DNA from: an uncultured Polaribacter sp. | Lineage (GTDB): Bacteria; Bacteroidota; Bacteroidia; Flavobacteriales; Flavobacteriaceae | NCBI GenBank assembly: GCA_937936695.1 | Contig: CALHCK010000182.1 | Location: 1-31,511 of the forward strand | Direction of reading: 5' to 3' | Length of the DNA: 31,511 nucleotides | In this document: piece after piece, positions 7,868-14,993 of the stretch | Position numbering within the stretch: position 1 is the first letter of the stretch | Layout of the letters: each line of letters opens with the position of its first letter | Program-made: the position numbers and the translations under genes | The notes under the pieces: model-generated | What the model was told of the DNA's origin: nothing | The model's database searches: none | The model's input: only the letters and a program-made list of their open reading frames with translations

Positions 7868-8588
7868 AATTATTATTTATTACATCTCCAGAACCTAAAG
7901 ATTTGCTTTCAATAGTAGGGTTTCCCTTGTAATAAATATTGCCAGAACCAACTATTTTAGCTTTTAAAGTTTTACTAGCATAACAGTTAATATTACCAGA
8001 GCCAGCTATTTTAGCATCTATGTTATCTGTTTTAAAATTGGTAGCTTTAATATTACCAGAACCAGCAATAGAACACTTAAAATTACTTGTTTTACCAGAT
8101 AATTCAATATTTCCAGATCCTCCAATAGAACTATAAACAGTAGTAGCTTCGGTATTTAAAGATACCATGCCAGAACCACCCAAACTAACAGTAAGATTAT
8201 TTGCTTTAATAATTGTTTTACAAGTTAATTGTCCCGATCCTCCAAAAGAAATATTAGAGATGGTTTCTACAGGTATAATTACAGTTAGCTTTCTAGAACC
8301 TTTTGTATTTGTCTTTTTTTTGTATTTTACTTTTAAAGTATTCTCATAGACTTCAGTTTCTATGTAAGGTATTATATCTTTATCACCTTCAATTAAAATA
8401 GCACCTTCTTTACCTGCAACAAGCTCTACGTTAAAAGGTCCTCCTATATTAATTTTATCATAATTAGCAGTTTGTCTTTTTACAGTAATAATATTATTTC
8501 TACTAACTTTTATACCTAACCAATTTTGGGCTTTGAAAGGCACTATAAATAAGGAAAATAAAAGAATTAAAAATGTTTTTTTTAGCAT
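7866..8588 (-). CDS. Exported GIN-domain (DUF2807) beta-helix protein
   Basis: 240 residues. The signal peptide (about 1-20, ending VPFKA) is followed by the DUF2807 'head GIN' fold: KINIGGPFNVELVAGKEG, then ILIEGDKDIIPYIETEV. From residue 116 the chain repeats a rung of 18-21 residues. Each rung carries a Gly-Ser-Gly turn, starting at 117, 138, 157, 176, 196, 214 and 232 (GGSGQL, GGSGMV, GGSGNI, AGSGNI twice, VGSGNI, LGSGDV). The pattern predicts a single-stranded parallel beta-helix in the periplasm or on the surface. The family is sometimes annotated as a putative autotransporter adhesin, but no ligand or function is established. It has no sorting domain or lipobox. It is transcribed alone. 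Confidence 0.9.
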   Translation of the reverse strand: MLKKTFLILLFSLFIVPFKAQNWLGIKVSRNNIITVKRQTANYDKINIGGPFNVELVAGKEGAILIEGDKDIIPYIETEVYENTLKVKYKKKTNTKGSRKLTVIIPVETISNISFGGSGQLTCKTIIKANNLTVSLGGSGMVSLNTEATTVYSSIGGSGNIELSGKTSNFKCSIAGSGNIKATNFKTDNIDAKIAGSGNINCYASKTLKAKIVGSGNIYYKGNPTIESKSLGSGDVINNN

Positions 8589-8789
8589 TTGACTAATGTT
8601 TTTTAGTTCAATCTTACAAAATAAGACATTAATAATATCTTATTTTTTTAATTAAAAATATGTGCAAAATATAATTTTTTTATTGTAAAATTAAATTATT
8701 GCAGAATAAATATAAGTATTTAAAGATAGAAATAATTTATGTATTGTATTTTGCATTGCATTTTACCATTAATAAGTTGTTATTAAATT

Positions 8790-9452
8790 ATGATTAAAAA
8801 AAGCAAAAAAACACCATGGCCAACTAAAAAAGCAATGGAACAAGTATATGATTTAAAATTATGGGGTGGTACTGCAAATAATTTTTATTCAGGTGATGGA
8901 TCTCATGCTCTTGAAATTACAATGCCATACATAAAAGAAGTAACTTCTTTTTTAAAATCTTTTAAAGCACCTATTTCTGTGTGCGATTTAGGGTGTGGTG
9001 ATTTTAATATTGGTAAACAGCTTATAAAATTTACAAAAGAATATACAGCAGTAGATATTGTTACTGATTTAATAGCCTACAATAAAAAGCAATTTAAAGA
9101 AGAAAAAGTATCATTTTTATGTAAAGATTTGGCAACAGATACATTACCTAAAGCAGATTGTGCTTTAATAAGGCAAGTTTTACAACATTTATCTAACAAA
9201 GAAATACAAAGTATAGTAACTAAATTATATCAATACAAATATGTAATTTTAACAGAGCACATACCTGATGGTAATTTTAAACCTAATTTAGACATTATTT
9301 CTGGTCAGGGTATTCGTTTAAAAAAACAAAGTGGTGTAAATTTGTTGCTTCCTCCATTTAATTTTAAAGTAAAAGAAGCAAAACAACTGTCGGTTGTAAG
9401 TTCTAAAAAACATAAGGGAATTATTATAACTTATCTTTACAAAGTTTTTTAA
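8790..9452 (+). CDS. Class I SAM-dependent methyltransferase, substrate unknown
   Basis: 220 residues of Rossmann-fold methyltransferase. Motif I is VCDLGCGDFNIGKQL (DLGCG from residue 66), the acidic end of the second strand is YTAVDIVTDLI, and motif IV-like sequence is ADCALIRQVLQHLSNKEI. The N-terminal WGGTANNFYSGDGSH stretch and the LLPPFNF near the end may form the acceptor site. Nothing indicates whether the substrate is a small molecule, a sugar or a protein. It is divergent from the GIN-domain gene and has 159 nt before lon. No good promoter box was found; TATTTTGC near 8750 is one base short of the consensus spacing. Confidence 0.85.
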   Translation: MIKKSKKTPWPTKKAMEQVYDLKLWGGTANNFYSGDGSHALEITMPYIKEVTSFLKSFKAPISVCDLGCGDFNIGKQLIKFTKEYTAVDIVTDLIAYNKKQFKEEKVSFLCKDLATDTLPKADCALIRQVLQHLSNKEIQSIVTKLYQYKYVILTEHIPDGNFKPNLDIISGQGIRLKKQSGVNLLLPPFNFKVKEAKQLSVVSSKKHKGIIITYLYKVF

Positions 9453-9559
9453 AAAATACTTTCTAAGTATTTGGCATAACAATTGTCTTTATTAAATAGA
9501 TAATTATTTAAGTGTTTTTATTTATTTGATTTTCAGTAGATTAATAATATAAAATTGAT

Positions 9560-9587
9560 ATTGATTTTTAAGAACAATAAAATCAAT
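9560..9587 (+). promoter_or_regulatory. Long inverted repeat upstream of lon
   Basis: ATTGATTTT (9560-9568) and AAAATCAAT (9579-9587) are perfect 9-bp arms 10 nt apart. Allowing one T-G pair, the arms extend to 13 bp (9556-9568 / 9579-9591). It may be an operator or a hairpin in the leader RNA. No regulator is assigned. Confidence 0.45.
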
Positions 9588-9599
9588 GTCAGTATGACA
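9587..9599 (+). promoter_or_regulatory. TGTCAgtaTGACA palindrome 12 nt before the lon start
   Basis: Perfect 5-bp arms around GTA, partly shared with the longer repeat just upstream. Its position next to a proteostasis gene makes a stress-response operator plausible. It is not CIRCE (arms TTAGCACTC/GAGTGCTAA). Confidence 0.45.
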
Positions 9600-9611
9600 G
9601 ATATATAACCC

Positions 9612-12065
9612 ATGAGTAAGCCTAAAGTAATGCATATAGACAATTTGTCGTTAAATAATATGTTAAATGAAGATTCTGAGTTAATACCTTTAATGACGCC
9701 AGAAGATGAAGAGATTATAAATAAAGAGAGTGTACCAGAGGTTTTACCAATATTACCTTTAAGAAATACTGTTTTATTTCCGGGTGTTGTAATACCAATA
9801 ACTGCGGGTAGAGATAAGTCTATTCAGTTGTTAAAAGAAGCAAACAAAGGAGATAAAATTATAGGAGTTGTTGCTCAAAAAAACGAAGAAGTAGAAGAAC
9901 CTAATTTACAAGATATTCATACCACAGGAGTTGTTGCACAAATTTTACGTGTATTAAAAATGCCTGATGGTAATGTAACGGTAATAATACAAGGTAAAAA
10001 ACGTTTTGAAATAACTCAAATTATAGAAGAAAAACCATATTTAAAAGCAACTGTTAAAGAAGCTTTAGAAGATAAGGAAATAGAAGATGAAAAAGAGTTT
10101 GAAGCAATTATAGATTCTATAAAAGAACAAGCTTTAGAGGTTATTAAGCAAAACCCAGCATTACCATCAGAAGCATCTTTTGCAATTAAAAACATACAAT
10201 CTAACTCTTTTTTGGTGAATTTTATCTCATCAAATATGGATTTAAGTGTACTACAAAAACAAGTTATTTTAGAAAAAGACAATCTAAAAGAGCGTGCATT
10301 ATTAACGCTTAAAAATTTAAATAAAGAACTTCAAAAGTTAAAACTACGTAATGATATTCAGTCTAAAACTAGAGAAGATTTAGACCAACAACAAAGAGAA
10401 TATTATTTAAATCAGCAGTTAAAAACTATTCAAGAAGAATTAGGTGGTGTTTCTAATGACCAAGAGTTAGAAGAAATGCGTAAGCAAGCAAAAAATAAAA
10501 AGTGGTCTAAAGAAGTAGGAGAGACTTTTGAAAAAGAGTTAAACCGACTAAAAAGAATGAACCCACAAGCTGCAGAATATGGTTTACAAAGAAGCTATTT
10601 AGAATTGTTGTTAGAACTACCTTGGGGTGTTTTTTCTGAAGATAAATTTGATTTAAAACATGCAACTAAGGTTTTAGATAGAGATCATTTTGGGTTAGAA
10701 AAAGTAAAAGAAAGAATTATAGAACATTTGGCTGTTTTAAAATTAAGAAATGATATGAAATCGCCAATAATCTGTTTATACGGACCTCCAGGAGTTGGTA
10801 AAACATCTTTAGGGAAATCTGTAGCAGAGTCTTTAGGACGAAAATATGTTCGTATGTCTTTAGGAGGATTGAGAGATGAAGCAGAAATTAGAGGGCATAG
10901 AAAAACTTACATTGGTGCAATGCCTGGGCGTTTAATTCAAAACTTAAAAAAAGCAGGAACTTCTAACCCTGTTTTTGTTTTAGATGAAATAGATAAGTTA
11001 GGAAAAAGTCATCAAGGAGATCCATCTTCTGCTATGTTAGAAGTTTTAGATCCTGAACAAAATGAAGCTTTTTATGACAATTATTTAGAGGTTGGTTACG
11101 ATTTATCTAAAGTACTTTTTATTGCTACCGCTAACAACTTAGGGCAAATTCCTTGGGCGTTAAGAGATAGAATGGAAATTATAAATGTAACAGGGTATAC
11201 TATAGAAGAAAAAATAGAAATAGCCAAAAGACATTTAGTACCAAAACAACTAAAAGAACACGGATTAACAACAAAAGATTTAAAGTTAGGAAAAAAACAA
11301 ATAGAACAAATTGTAGAAGGTTATACAAGAGAATCTGGAGTTAGAAACCTAGAAAAACAAGTAGCTAAAGTTGTGCGTTTTGCTGCAAAATCTATTGCTT
11401 TAGAAGAAGAGTACGAAGTTGCTTTATCATCAGAAAAAATAGAAGAAATTTTAGGGACACCAAGAAATAGAGGTAAATACGAAACAAATGATGTTGCAGG
11501 TGTTGTAACTGGTTTAGCATGGACAAGTGTTGGCGGAGATATTTTATTTATAGAATCTATTTTATCTAAAGGAAAAGGAAACTTATCTATTACAGGTAAT
11601 TTAGGAACGGTAATGAAAGAATCTGCAACTATTGCTTTACAGTATATAAAATCTAATGCAGAAGAGTTTGGTATTGATGCTGAAATTTTAGAAAAATATA
11701 ATGTGCATATTCATGTACCAGAAGGAGCTACTCCTAAAGATGGTCCTAGTGCAGGTATTACTATGTTAACTTCTTTAGTTTCTTCTTATACCCAACGTAA
11801 AGTTAAAAGTAAATTAGCCATGACAGGTGAGATTACTTTAAGAGGTAAAGTATTGCCGGTTGGTGGTATAAAAGAAAAAATATTAGCTGCTAAAAGAGCA
11901 AATATTAAAGAAATAATTTTATGTAAAGATAACGAGAAGGATATCTTAGAAATTAAAGAAAGTTATTTAAAAGGATTAACGTTTCATTACGTAACAGATA
12001 TGAAACAAGTTATTGAATTAGCTTTAACTCAGCAAAAAGTTAAAAATGCAAAAAAACTAGTATAG
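9612..12065 (+). CDS. lon: Lon protease (ATP-dependent, La)
   Basis: Soluble AAA+ serine protease that degrades misfolded and regulatory proteins. The N-terminal substrate-binding LON domain begins at about residue 43 (LPILPLRNTVLFPG), followed by a coiled-coil region (about 230-330). The AAA+ module has Walker A GPPGVGKT (391-398) and Walker B VFVLDEID (DEID 458-461). The protease domain has DGPSAG with catalytic Ser713 and GGIKEK with Lys756, the same 43-residue spacing as the E. coli Ser679/Lys722 dyad. The 817 residues are normal. The ATG at 9612 is the best start; two palindromes directly upstream suggest regulation. An efficient hairpin terminator follows. Confidence 0.98.
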   Translation: MSKPKVMHIDNLSLNNMLNEDSELIPLMTPEDEEIINKESVPEVLPILPLRNTVLFPGVVIPITAGRDKSIQLLKEANKGDKIIGVVAQKNEEVEEPNLQDIHTTGVVAQILRVLKMPDGNVTVIIQGKKRFEITQIIEEKPYLKATVKEALEDKEIEDEKEFEAIIDSIKEQALEVIKQNPALPSEASFAIKNIQSNSFLVNFISSNMDLSVLQKQVILEKDNLKERALLTLKNLNKELQKLKLRNDIQSKTREDLDQQQREYYLNQQLKTIQEELGGVSNDQELEEMRKQAKNKKWSKEVGETFEKELNRLKRMNPQAAEYGLQRSYLELLLELPWGVFSEDKFDLKHATKVLDRDHFGLEKVKERIIEHLAVLKLRNDMKSPIICLYGPPGVGKTSLGKSVAESLGRKYVRMSLGGLRDEAEIRGHRKTYIGAMPGRLIQNLKKAGTSNPVFVLDEIDKLGKSHQGDPSSAMLEVLDPEQNEAFYDNYLEVGYDLSKVLFIATANNLGQIPWALRDRMEIINVTGYTIEEKIEIAKRHLVPKQLKEHGLTTKDLKLGKKQIEQIVEGYTRESGVRNLEKQVAKVVRFAAKSIALEEEYEVALSSEKIEEILGTPRNRGKYETNDVAGVVTGLAWTSVGGDILFIESILSKGKGNLSITGNLGTVMKESATIALQYIKSNAEEFGIDAEILEKYNVHIHVPEGATPKDGPSAGITMLTSLVSSYTQRKVKSKLAMTGEITLRGKVLPVGGIKEKILAAKRANIKEIILCKDNEKDILEIKESYLKGLTFHYVTDMKQVIELALTQQKVKNAKKLV

Positions 12066-12087
12066 TTTACATTTTTATTGATACACA

Positions 12088-12120
12088 AAACTCCATAAAT
12101 AATTCTTATGGAGTTTTTTT
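12088..12120 (+). terminator. Terminator after lon
   Basis: Stem AAACTCCATAA / TTATGGAGTTT with a 7-nt loop, followed by a T run. Confidence 0.92.
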
Positions 12121-12136
12121 ATGTGAAAAATAAAGT

Positions 12137-12144
12137 TAATTTTA
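12137..12144 (+). promoter_or_regulatory. Possible -7 box of the DinB-family gene (TAATTTTA)
   Basis: Matches TAnnTTTG except for the last base, and lies 21 nt before the ATG at 12166. The spacing, rather than the sequence, makes it worth noting. Confidence 0.35.
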
Positions 12145-12165
12145 AACATATTAATAATTTATCTT

Positions 12166-12675
12166 ATGGTTACAGAAAACGAATACGATGCTTATTTTAG
12201 GCAATATATTAAACTTGTAAATTTAGAAGAATCAATAATAAAAAATTTAGAAAACTCTCAAACTTATTTTTATGATTTACTAAATGGACTTTCTGAAGAA
12301 AAATACAATTATAGATATAGTCAAGGGAAATGGACTATACAAGAAGTTGTACAGCATATTATAGATACAGAACGTATTTTTGCATACAGAACACTGTCTT
12401 TTGCAAGAAAAGATAATACGCCATTACCAGGATTTGATCAAGATTTTTTTACAAAGCATTCTAACGCTAATTCAAGAAATTTTAAAGATTTACTTGAAGA
12501 AATGACGCTTTTAAGAAAAGGAACAATTTTACTTTTTAAGAGTTTATCTGAAGAAGATTTATTAGAGTCTGGAGTAATGTCTTCTATGAAAATTTCTGTT
12601 AGAGCATTAGGGTATTTATTTTCAGGACATCAGATGCATCATTTAAATGTGATAAAAGAAAAATATTTGCAATAA
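12166..12675 (+). CDS. DinB-family metalloprotein (YfiT-like four-helix bundle)
   Basis: 169 residues of the DinB/YfiT four-helix-bundle fold. The metal-binding histidine triad is visible: His64 in VVQHIIDTERI, and His155 and His159 in GHQMHHLNVIKE. Members include bacillithiol- or mycothiol-dependent S-transferases and many unassigned proteins. The thiol cofactor of this organism cannot be told from the window, so the reaction is left open. It stands alone between two terminators, with a weak promoter box 21 nt upstream of the ATG. It is not the SOS polymerase once called DinB. Confidence 0.88.
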   Translation: MVTENEYDAYFRQYIKLVNLEESIIKNLENSQTYFYDLLNGLSEEKYNYRYSQGKWTIQEVVQHIIDTERIFAYRTLSFARKDNTPLPGFDQDFFTKHSNANSRNFKDLLEEMTLLRKGTILLFKSLSEEDLLESGVMSSMKISVRALGYLFSGHQMHHLNVIKEKYLQ

Positions 12676-12709
12676 AAAAAACCGAAGTAATTATTACTTC
12701 GGTTTTTTT
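12674..12709. terminator. Bidirectional terminator between the DinB-family gene and fumC
   Basis: Stem ACCGAAGTAA / TTACTTCGGT with a 3-nt loop, A-rich on the left and seven T on the right. It overlaps the DinB-family stop codon. Confidence 0.92.
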
Positions 12710-12731
12710 GTTGAATTATTGAAATAGAAAA

Positions 12732-14129
12732 TTATTTTAAACTTCCTGTCATTTCTTCTGGTTTAACCCATTCGTCATACTGTTCTGGAGTAACATAGCC
12801 TAAACGTACTGCTTCTTCTTTTAAAGTAGTTCCGTTTTGGTGTGCAGTATTTGCAATTTCTGCAGCTTTGTAATATCCTATTTTAGTATTTAATGCAGTT
12901 ACTAACATTAAAGAATTATTAACCAATTCTGTAATTCTTGTTTTGTTAGGCTCTATACCAGCAGCACAATTTTCATCAAAAGATACACAAGCATCTCCAA
13001 TTAATTGAGCAGATTGTAAAACGTTTGCAGCCATTACTGGTTTAAAAACATTTAACTCGTAGTGTCCTTGCGTACCACCAACTGTTACCGCTACATCATT
13101 ACCCATTACTTGAGCACAAACCATTGTCATAGCTTCACATTGTGTTGGGTTTACTTTACCAGGCATAATAGAAGAACCAGGTTCGTTAGCAGGTATTATA
13201 ATTTCTCCAATACCAGAACGAGGTCCTGATGCCATTAAACGAATATCGTTAGCTATTTTATTTAAAGAAACAGCTACTTGCTTTAAAGCACCATGAGTTT
13301 CTACTAAAGCATCGTGTGCTGCTAGTGCCTCAAATTTATTTTCTGCAGTAATAAAAGGTAACTCTGTAAATTCTGCAATGTATTTAGCTACTAAAACATC
13401 GTAACCTTTAGGTGTGTTTAAACCAGTACCTACTGCTGTACCACCTAATGCTAATTGAGATAAATGCTCTAAAGTATTTTTTAATGCTTTTAAACCAAAG
13501 TTTAATTGTGCTACGTAACCAGAAAACTCTTGCCCTAAAGTTAGGGGAGTAGCATCCATTAAATGTGTACGACCAATTTTTACAACATCATTAAAAGCTT
13601 CTGCTTTTGCTTGTAATGTATTTCTTAATTGCTCTATACCTGGTATAGTAGTTTCTATAATTTTTTTGTAAGCAGCAATGTGCATTCCTGTAGGAAAAGT
13701 ATCGTTTGATGATTGTGATTTGTTTACATCATCATTAGGCTGAATTGTTTTTTCTCCTTCGCCAATAACTTTACCAGCAATTTCGTGCGCTCTGTTTGCT
13801 ATAACTTCATTTACATTCATGTTAGACTGTGTACCAGAACCTGTTTGCCAGATTACTAACGGAAATTGGTCGTCTAATTTTCCTTCTAAAATTTCATCAC
13901 AAACTTTGGCAATTAAATCTCTTTTTTCTGCTGATAAAACTCCTAAATCTGTATTTGTATAAGCAGCTGCTTTTTTTAAGTATGCAAAACCGTATACAAT
14001 TTCTAAAGGCATAGAGCCTGCAGCACCAATTTTAAAGTTGTTACGAGAACGCTCTGTTTGGGCTCCCCAATATTTATCTGCAGGAACATTTACTTGCCCC
14101 ATAGTATCTTTTTCGATTCTATATTTCAT
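12732..14129 (-). CDS. fumC: Class II fumarate hydratase
   Basis: Iron-independent tetrameric fumarase of the TCA cycle (fumarate + water to malate). The full-length protein (465 residues) shows the superfamily signature GSSIMPGKVNP at 318-328, the TGSGTQSNMNVNEVIA substrate-site stretch and the GRTHLMDATPLTLGQE region, with the catalytic His in THLMDA. No neighbouring TCA genes are present. A variant promoter box TAAATTCG (14164 to 14157 on the minus strand) lies 27 nt before the ATG. The gene ends at the bidirectional terminator shared with the DinB-family gene. Confidence 0.98.
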   Translation of the reverse strand: MKYRIEKDTMGQVNVPADKYWGAQTERSRNNFKIGAAGSMPLEIVYGFAYLKKAAAYTNTDLGVLSAEKRDLIAKVCDEILEGKLDDQFPLVIWQTGSGTQSNMNVNEVIANRAHEIAGKVIGEGEKTIQPNDDVNKSQSSNDTFPTGMHIAAYKKIIETTIPGIEQLRNTLQAKAEAFNDVVKIGRTHLMDATPLTLGQEFSGYVAQLNFGLKALKNTLEHLSQLALGGTAVGTGLNTPKGYDVLVAKYIAEFTELPFITAENKFEALAAHDALVETHGALKQVAVSLNKIANDIRLMASGPRSGIGEIIIPANEPGSSIMPGKVNPTQCEAMTMVCAQVMGNDVAVTVGGTQGHYELNVFKPVMAANVLQSAQLIGDACVSFDENCAAGIEPNKTRITELVNNSLMLVTALNTKIGYYKAAEIANTAHQNGTTLKEEAVRLGYVTPEQYDEWVKPEEMTGSLK

Positions 14130-14156
14130 AATGAATAATTGTATTAATAAGAAAGG

Positions 14157-14164
14157 CGAATTTA
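14157..14164 (-). promoter_or_regulatory. Possible -7 box of fumC (TAAATTCG on minus)
   Basis: Identical to the variant box before recG, with 27 nt to the ATG at 14129. Seven of eight positions match the consensus. Confidence 0.4.
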
Positions 14165-14253
14165 CAAAAAACTAAGTAAAAATACTTATTTAAATTTTTG
14201 TTTAAAAAGTTAAAAAAAAATAAATTTTGATAGGGGGATATAAAAATATATCT

Positions 14254-14261
14254 TATTTTTG
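14254..14261 (+). promoter_or_regulatory. Promoter -7 box of the 57-residue membrane protein (TATTTTTG)
   Basis: Perfect TAnnTTTG. Its last G is the first base of a GTG that opens the longest frame, which rules that codon out as a start if this promoter is used. A TTG at 14227-14229 is 24 nt upstream, slightly far for a -33 element. Confidence 0.6.
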
Positions 14262-14299
14262 TGGCATTATATAATTATACTTTTACAAAAGACAAACAA

Positions 14300-14473
14300 A
14301 TGTTAGATTTTTCGCAATTTTCAGGATTAGTTTTATTCATGTTTATTTTTACAGCTGGTTTTTGGTTGTTGATTTTCTTGTTAACATTTGTGGTACCTTA
14401 TTGGATTGGTGGTACAATTTTAGAGAACATACAATTAAAGCAAGAAGCTAAAAAAGCTGCACAAGGTAAATAA
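14300..14473 (+). CDS. Small single-span membrane protein, unknown function
   Basis: 57 residues starting at the ATG at 14300 (MLDFSQFSGLVLFMF). One long hydrophobic segment (about residues 8-35, with FIFTAGFWLLIFLLTFVV) is followed by PYWIGGTILENIQL and a short basic/Ala tail (KQEAKKAAQGK). The length, strong promoter box and dedicated terminator support a real gene. The longer frame from a GTG at 14261 is rejected because that codon is part of the promoter box. It resembles no family I can name; small subunits of respiratory or transport complexes have this shape, but nothing nearby points to a partner. Confidence 0.72.
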   Translation: MLDFSQFSGLVLFMFIFTAGFWLLIFLLTFVVPYWIGGTILENIQLKQEAKKAAQGK

Positions 14474-14496
14474 TAATTACTACCTTTAAAATAGAT

Positions 14497-14529
14497 AAAA
14501 AAATGCTCGCAATTTGCGAGCATTTTTTG
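14497..14529. terminator. Bidirectional terminator between the small membrane protein and the ArsC-like gene
   Basis: Stem ATGCTCGC / GCGAGCAT (14503-14510 / 14516-14523) with A run before and six T after, ending beside the stop of the minus-strand gene. Confidence 0.92.
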
Positions 14530-14530
14530 T

Positions 14531-14872
14531 TTATAAAATAGTATTAATATTTTCGGGAGGTCTACCAACTACTCCTTTTTTATTATTAATTACAATTGGT
14601 CTTTCTATTAACTTAGGATTTTTTACCATAGCGGTAATAAGCTCTTTATTAGATAATTCTTTCCCTTTATAATTTTCTTTCCATATTTTTTCTGTTTTAC
14701 GGATTAAATCTAAGGCAGGAATATTTAAAATTTCTAAAATTTCTGTTAGTTCTTTTTCTGATGGAGTAACTTCTAAATATTTTATTATTTCGAATTGCGT
14801 ACCCGATTGTTCTAAAATTTGTAATCCTTGTCTAGATTTTGAACAACGTGGGTTGTGGTATATTTTTATCAT
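14531..14872 (-). CDS. ArsC/Spx-fold reductase (arsenate reductase, glutaredoxin type)
   Basis: 113-residue thioredoxin-like protein of the ArsC/Spx/YffB family. The start MIKIYHNPRCSKSRQGLQIL carries the nucleophilic Cys10 in a CxxS arrangement. LIRKTEKIWKEN, IERPIVINN and GRPPE supply the conserved arginines of glutathione/glutaredoxin-linked arsenate reductases. Without ars genes nearby, arsenate may not be its physiological substrate; many Bacteroidota carry such a lone copy. The frame is open to an ATG at 14938, but those 22 extra residues are unlike the family and overlap the structured RNA element at 14919-14984, so the ATG at 14872 is preferred. A weak CACTTTTG box (14915 to 14908) lies upstream. 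Confidence 0.88.
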   Translation of the reverse strand: MIKIYHNPRCSKSRQGLQILEQSGTQFEIIKYLEVTPSEKELTEILEILNIPALDLIRKTEKIWKENYKGKELSNKELITAMVKNPKLIERPIVINNKKGVVGRPPENINTIL

Positions 14873-14918
14873 AAATTGCGATTTGTTTTTGTTAGTAAAT
14901 AGGTTGGCAAAAGTGTTT

Positions 14919-14984
14919 AGCCCTGATTGAAGCGGCATCCTTTTTGTTTTTACAAAAAGATATAGCGGAAAGCAGGAAATAGCT
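14919..14984 (+). ncRNA. Conserved structured RNA element, Flavo-1-like (candidate)
   Basis: Pairings read by eye: AGC (14919-14921) with GCT (14982-14984), CCTG (14922-14925) with CAGG (14973-14976), and a distal hairpin TTTTTGT (14941-14947) / ACAAAAA (14952-14958) capped by TTTT and extended by ATC/GAT around a bulged C. Between the stems are two purine-rich segments, TGAAGCGG and AGCGGAAAG, typical of a non-canonical internal loop. I recall closely similar segments with variable distal hairpins in other flavobacterial genomes, and the layout fits the Rfam Flavo-1 motif; this is memory, not a search. The plus strand is chosen because its unpaired parts are purine-rich. It lies between prfB and the ArsC-like gene, both on the minus strand, so the minus strand cannot be excluded. 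Confidence 0.55.
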
Positions 14985-14993
14985 TCTAATTAT

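Noticed and set aside
9587..9599. CIRCE/HrcA operator upstream of lon
   Set aside because: The arms are TGTCA/TGACA with a 3-nt spacer, not the 9-bp TTAGCACTC/GAGTGCTAA arms of CIRCE.
12166..12675. DNA polymerase IV (dinB) by name
   Set aside because: The protein is the unrelated DinB/YfiT metal-binding four-helix bundle with a His triad, and has no polymerase motifs.
14531..14872. Arsenic resistance operon
   Set aside because: Only an ArsC/Spx-fold gene is present, with no arsB, arsR or acr3 neighbour.
14531..14938. Longer ArsC-like protein starting at 14938
   Set aside because: The additional 22 residues come from the structured RNA element, and the family begins at MIKIYHNPRC.
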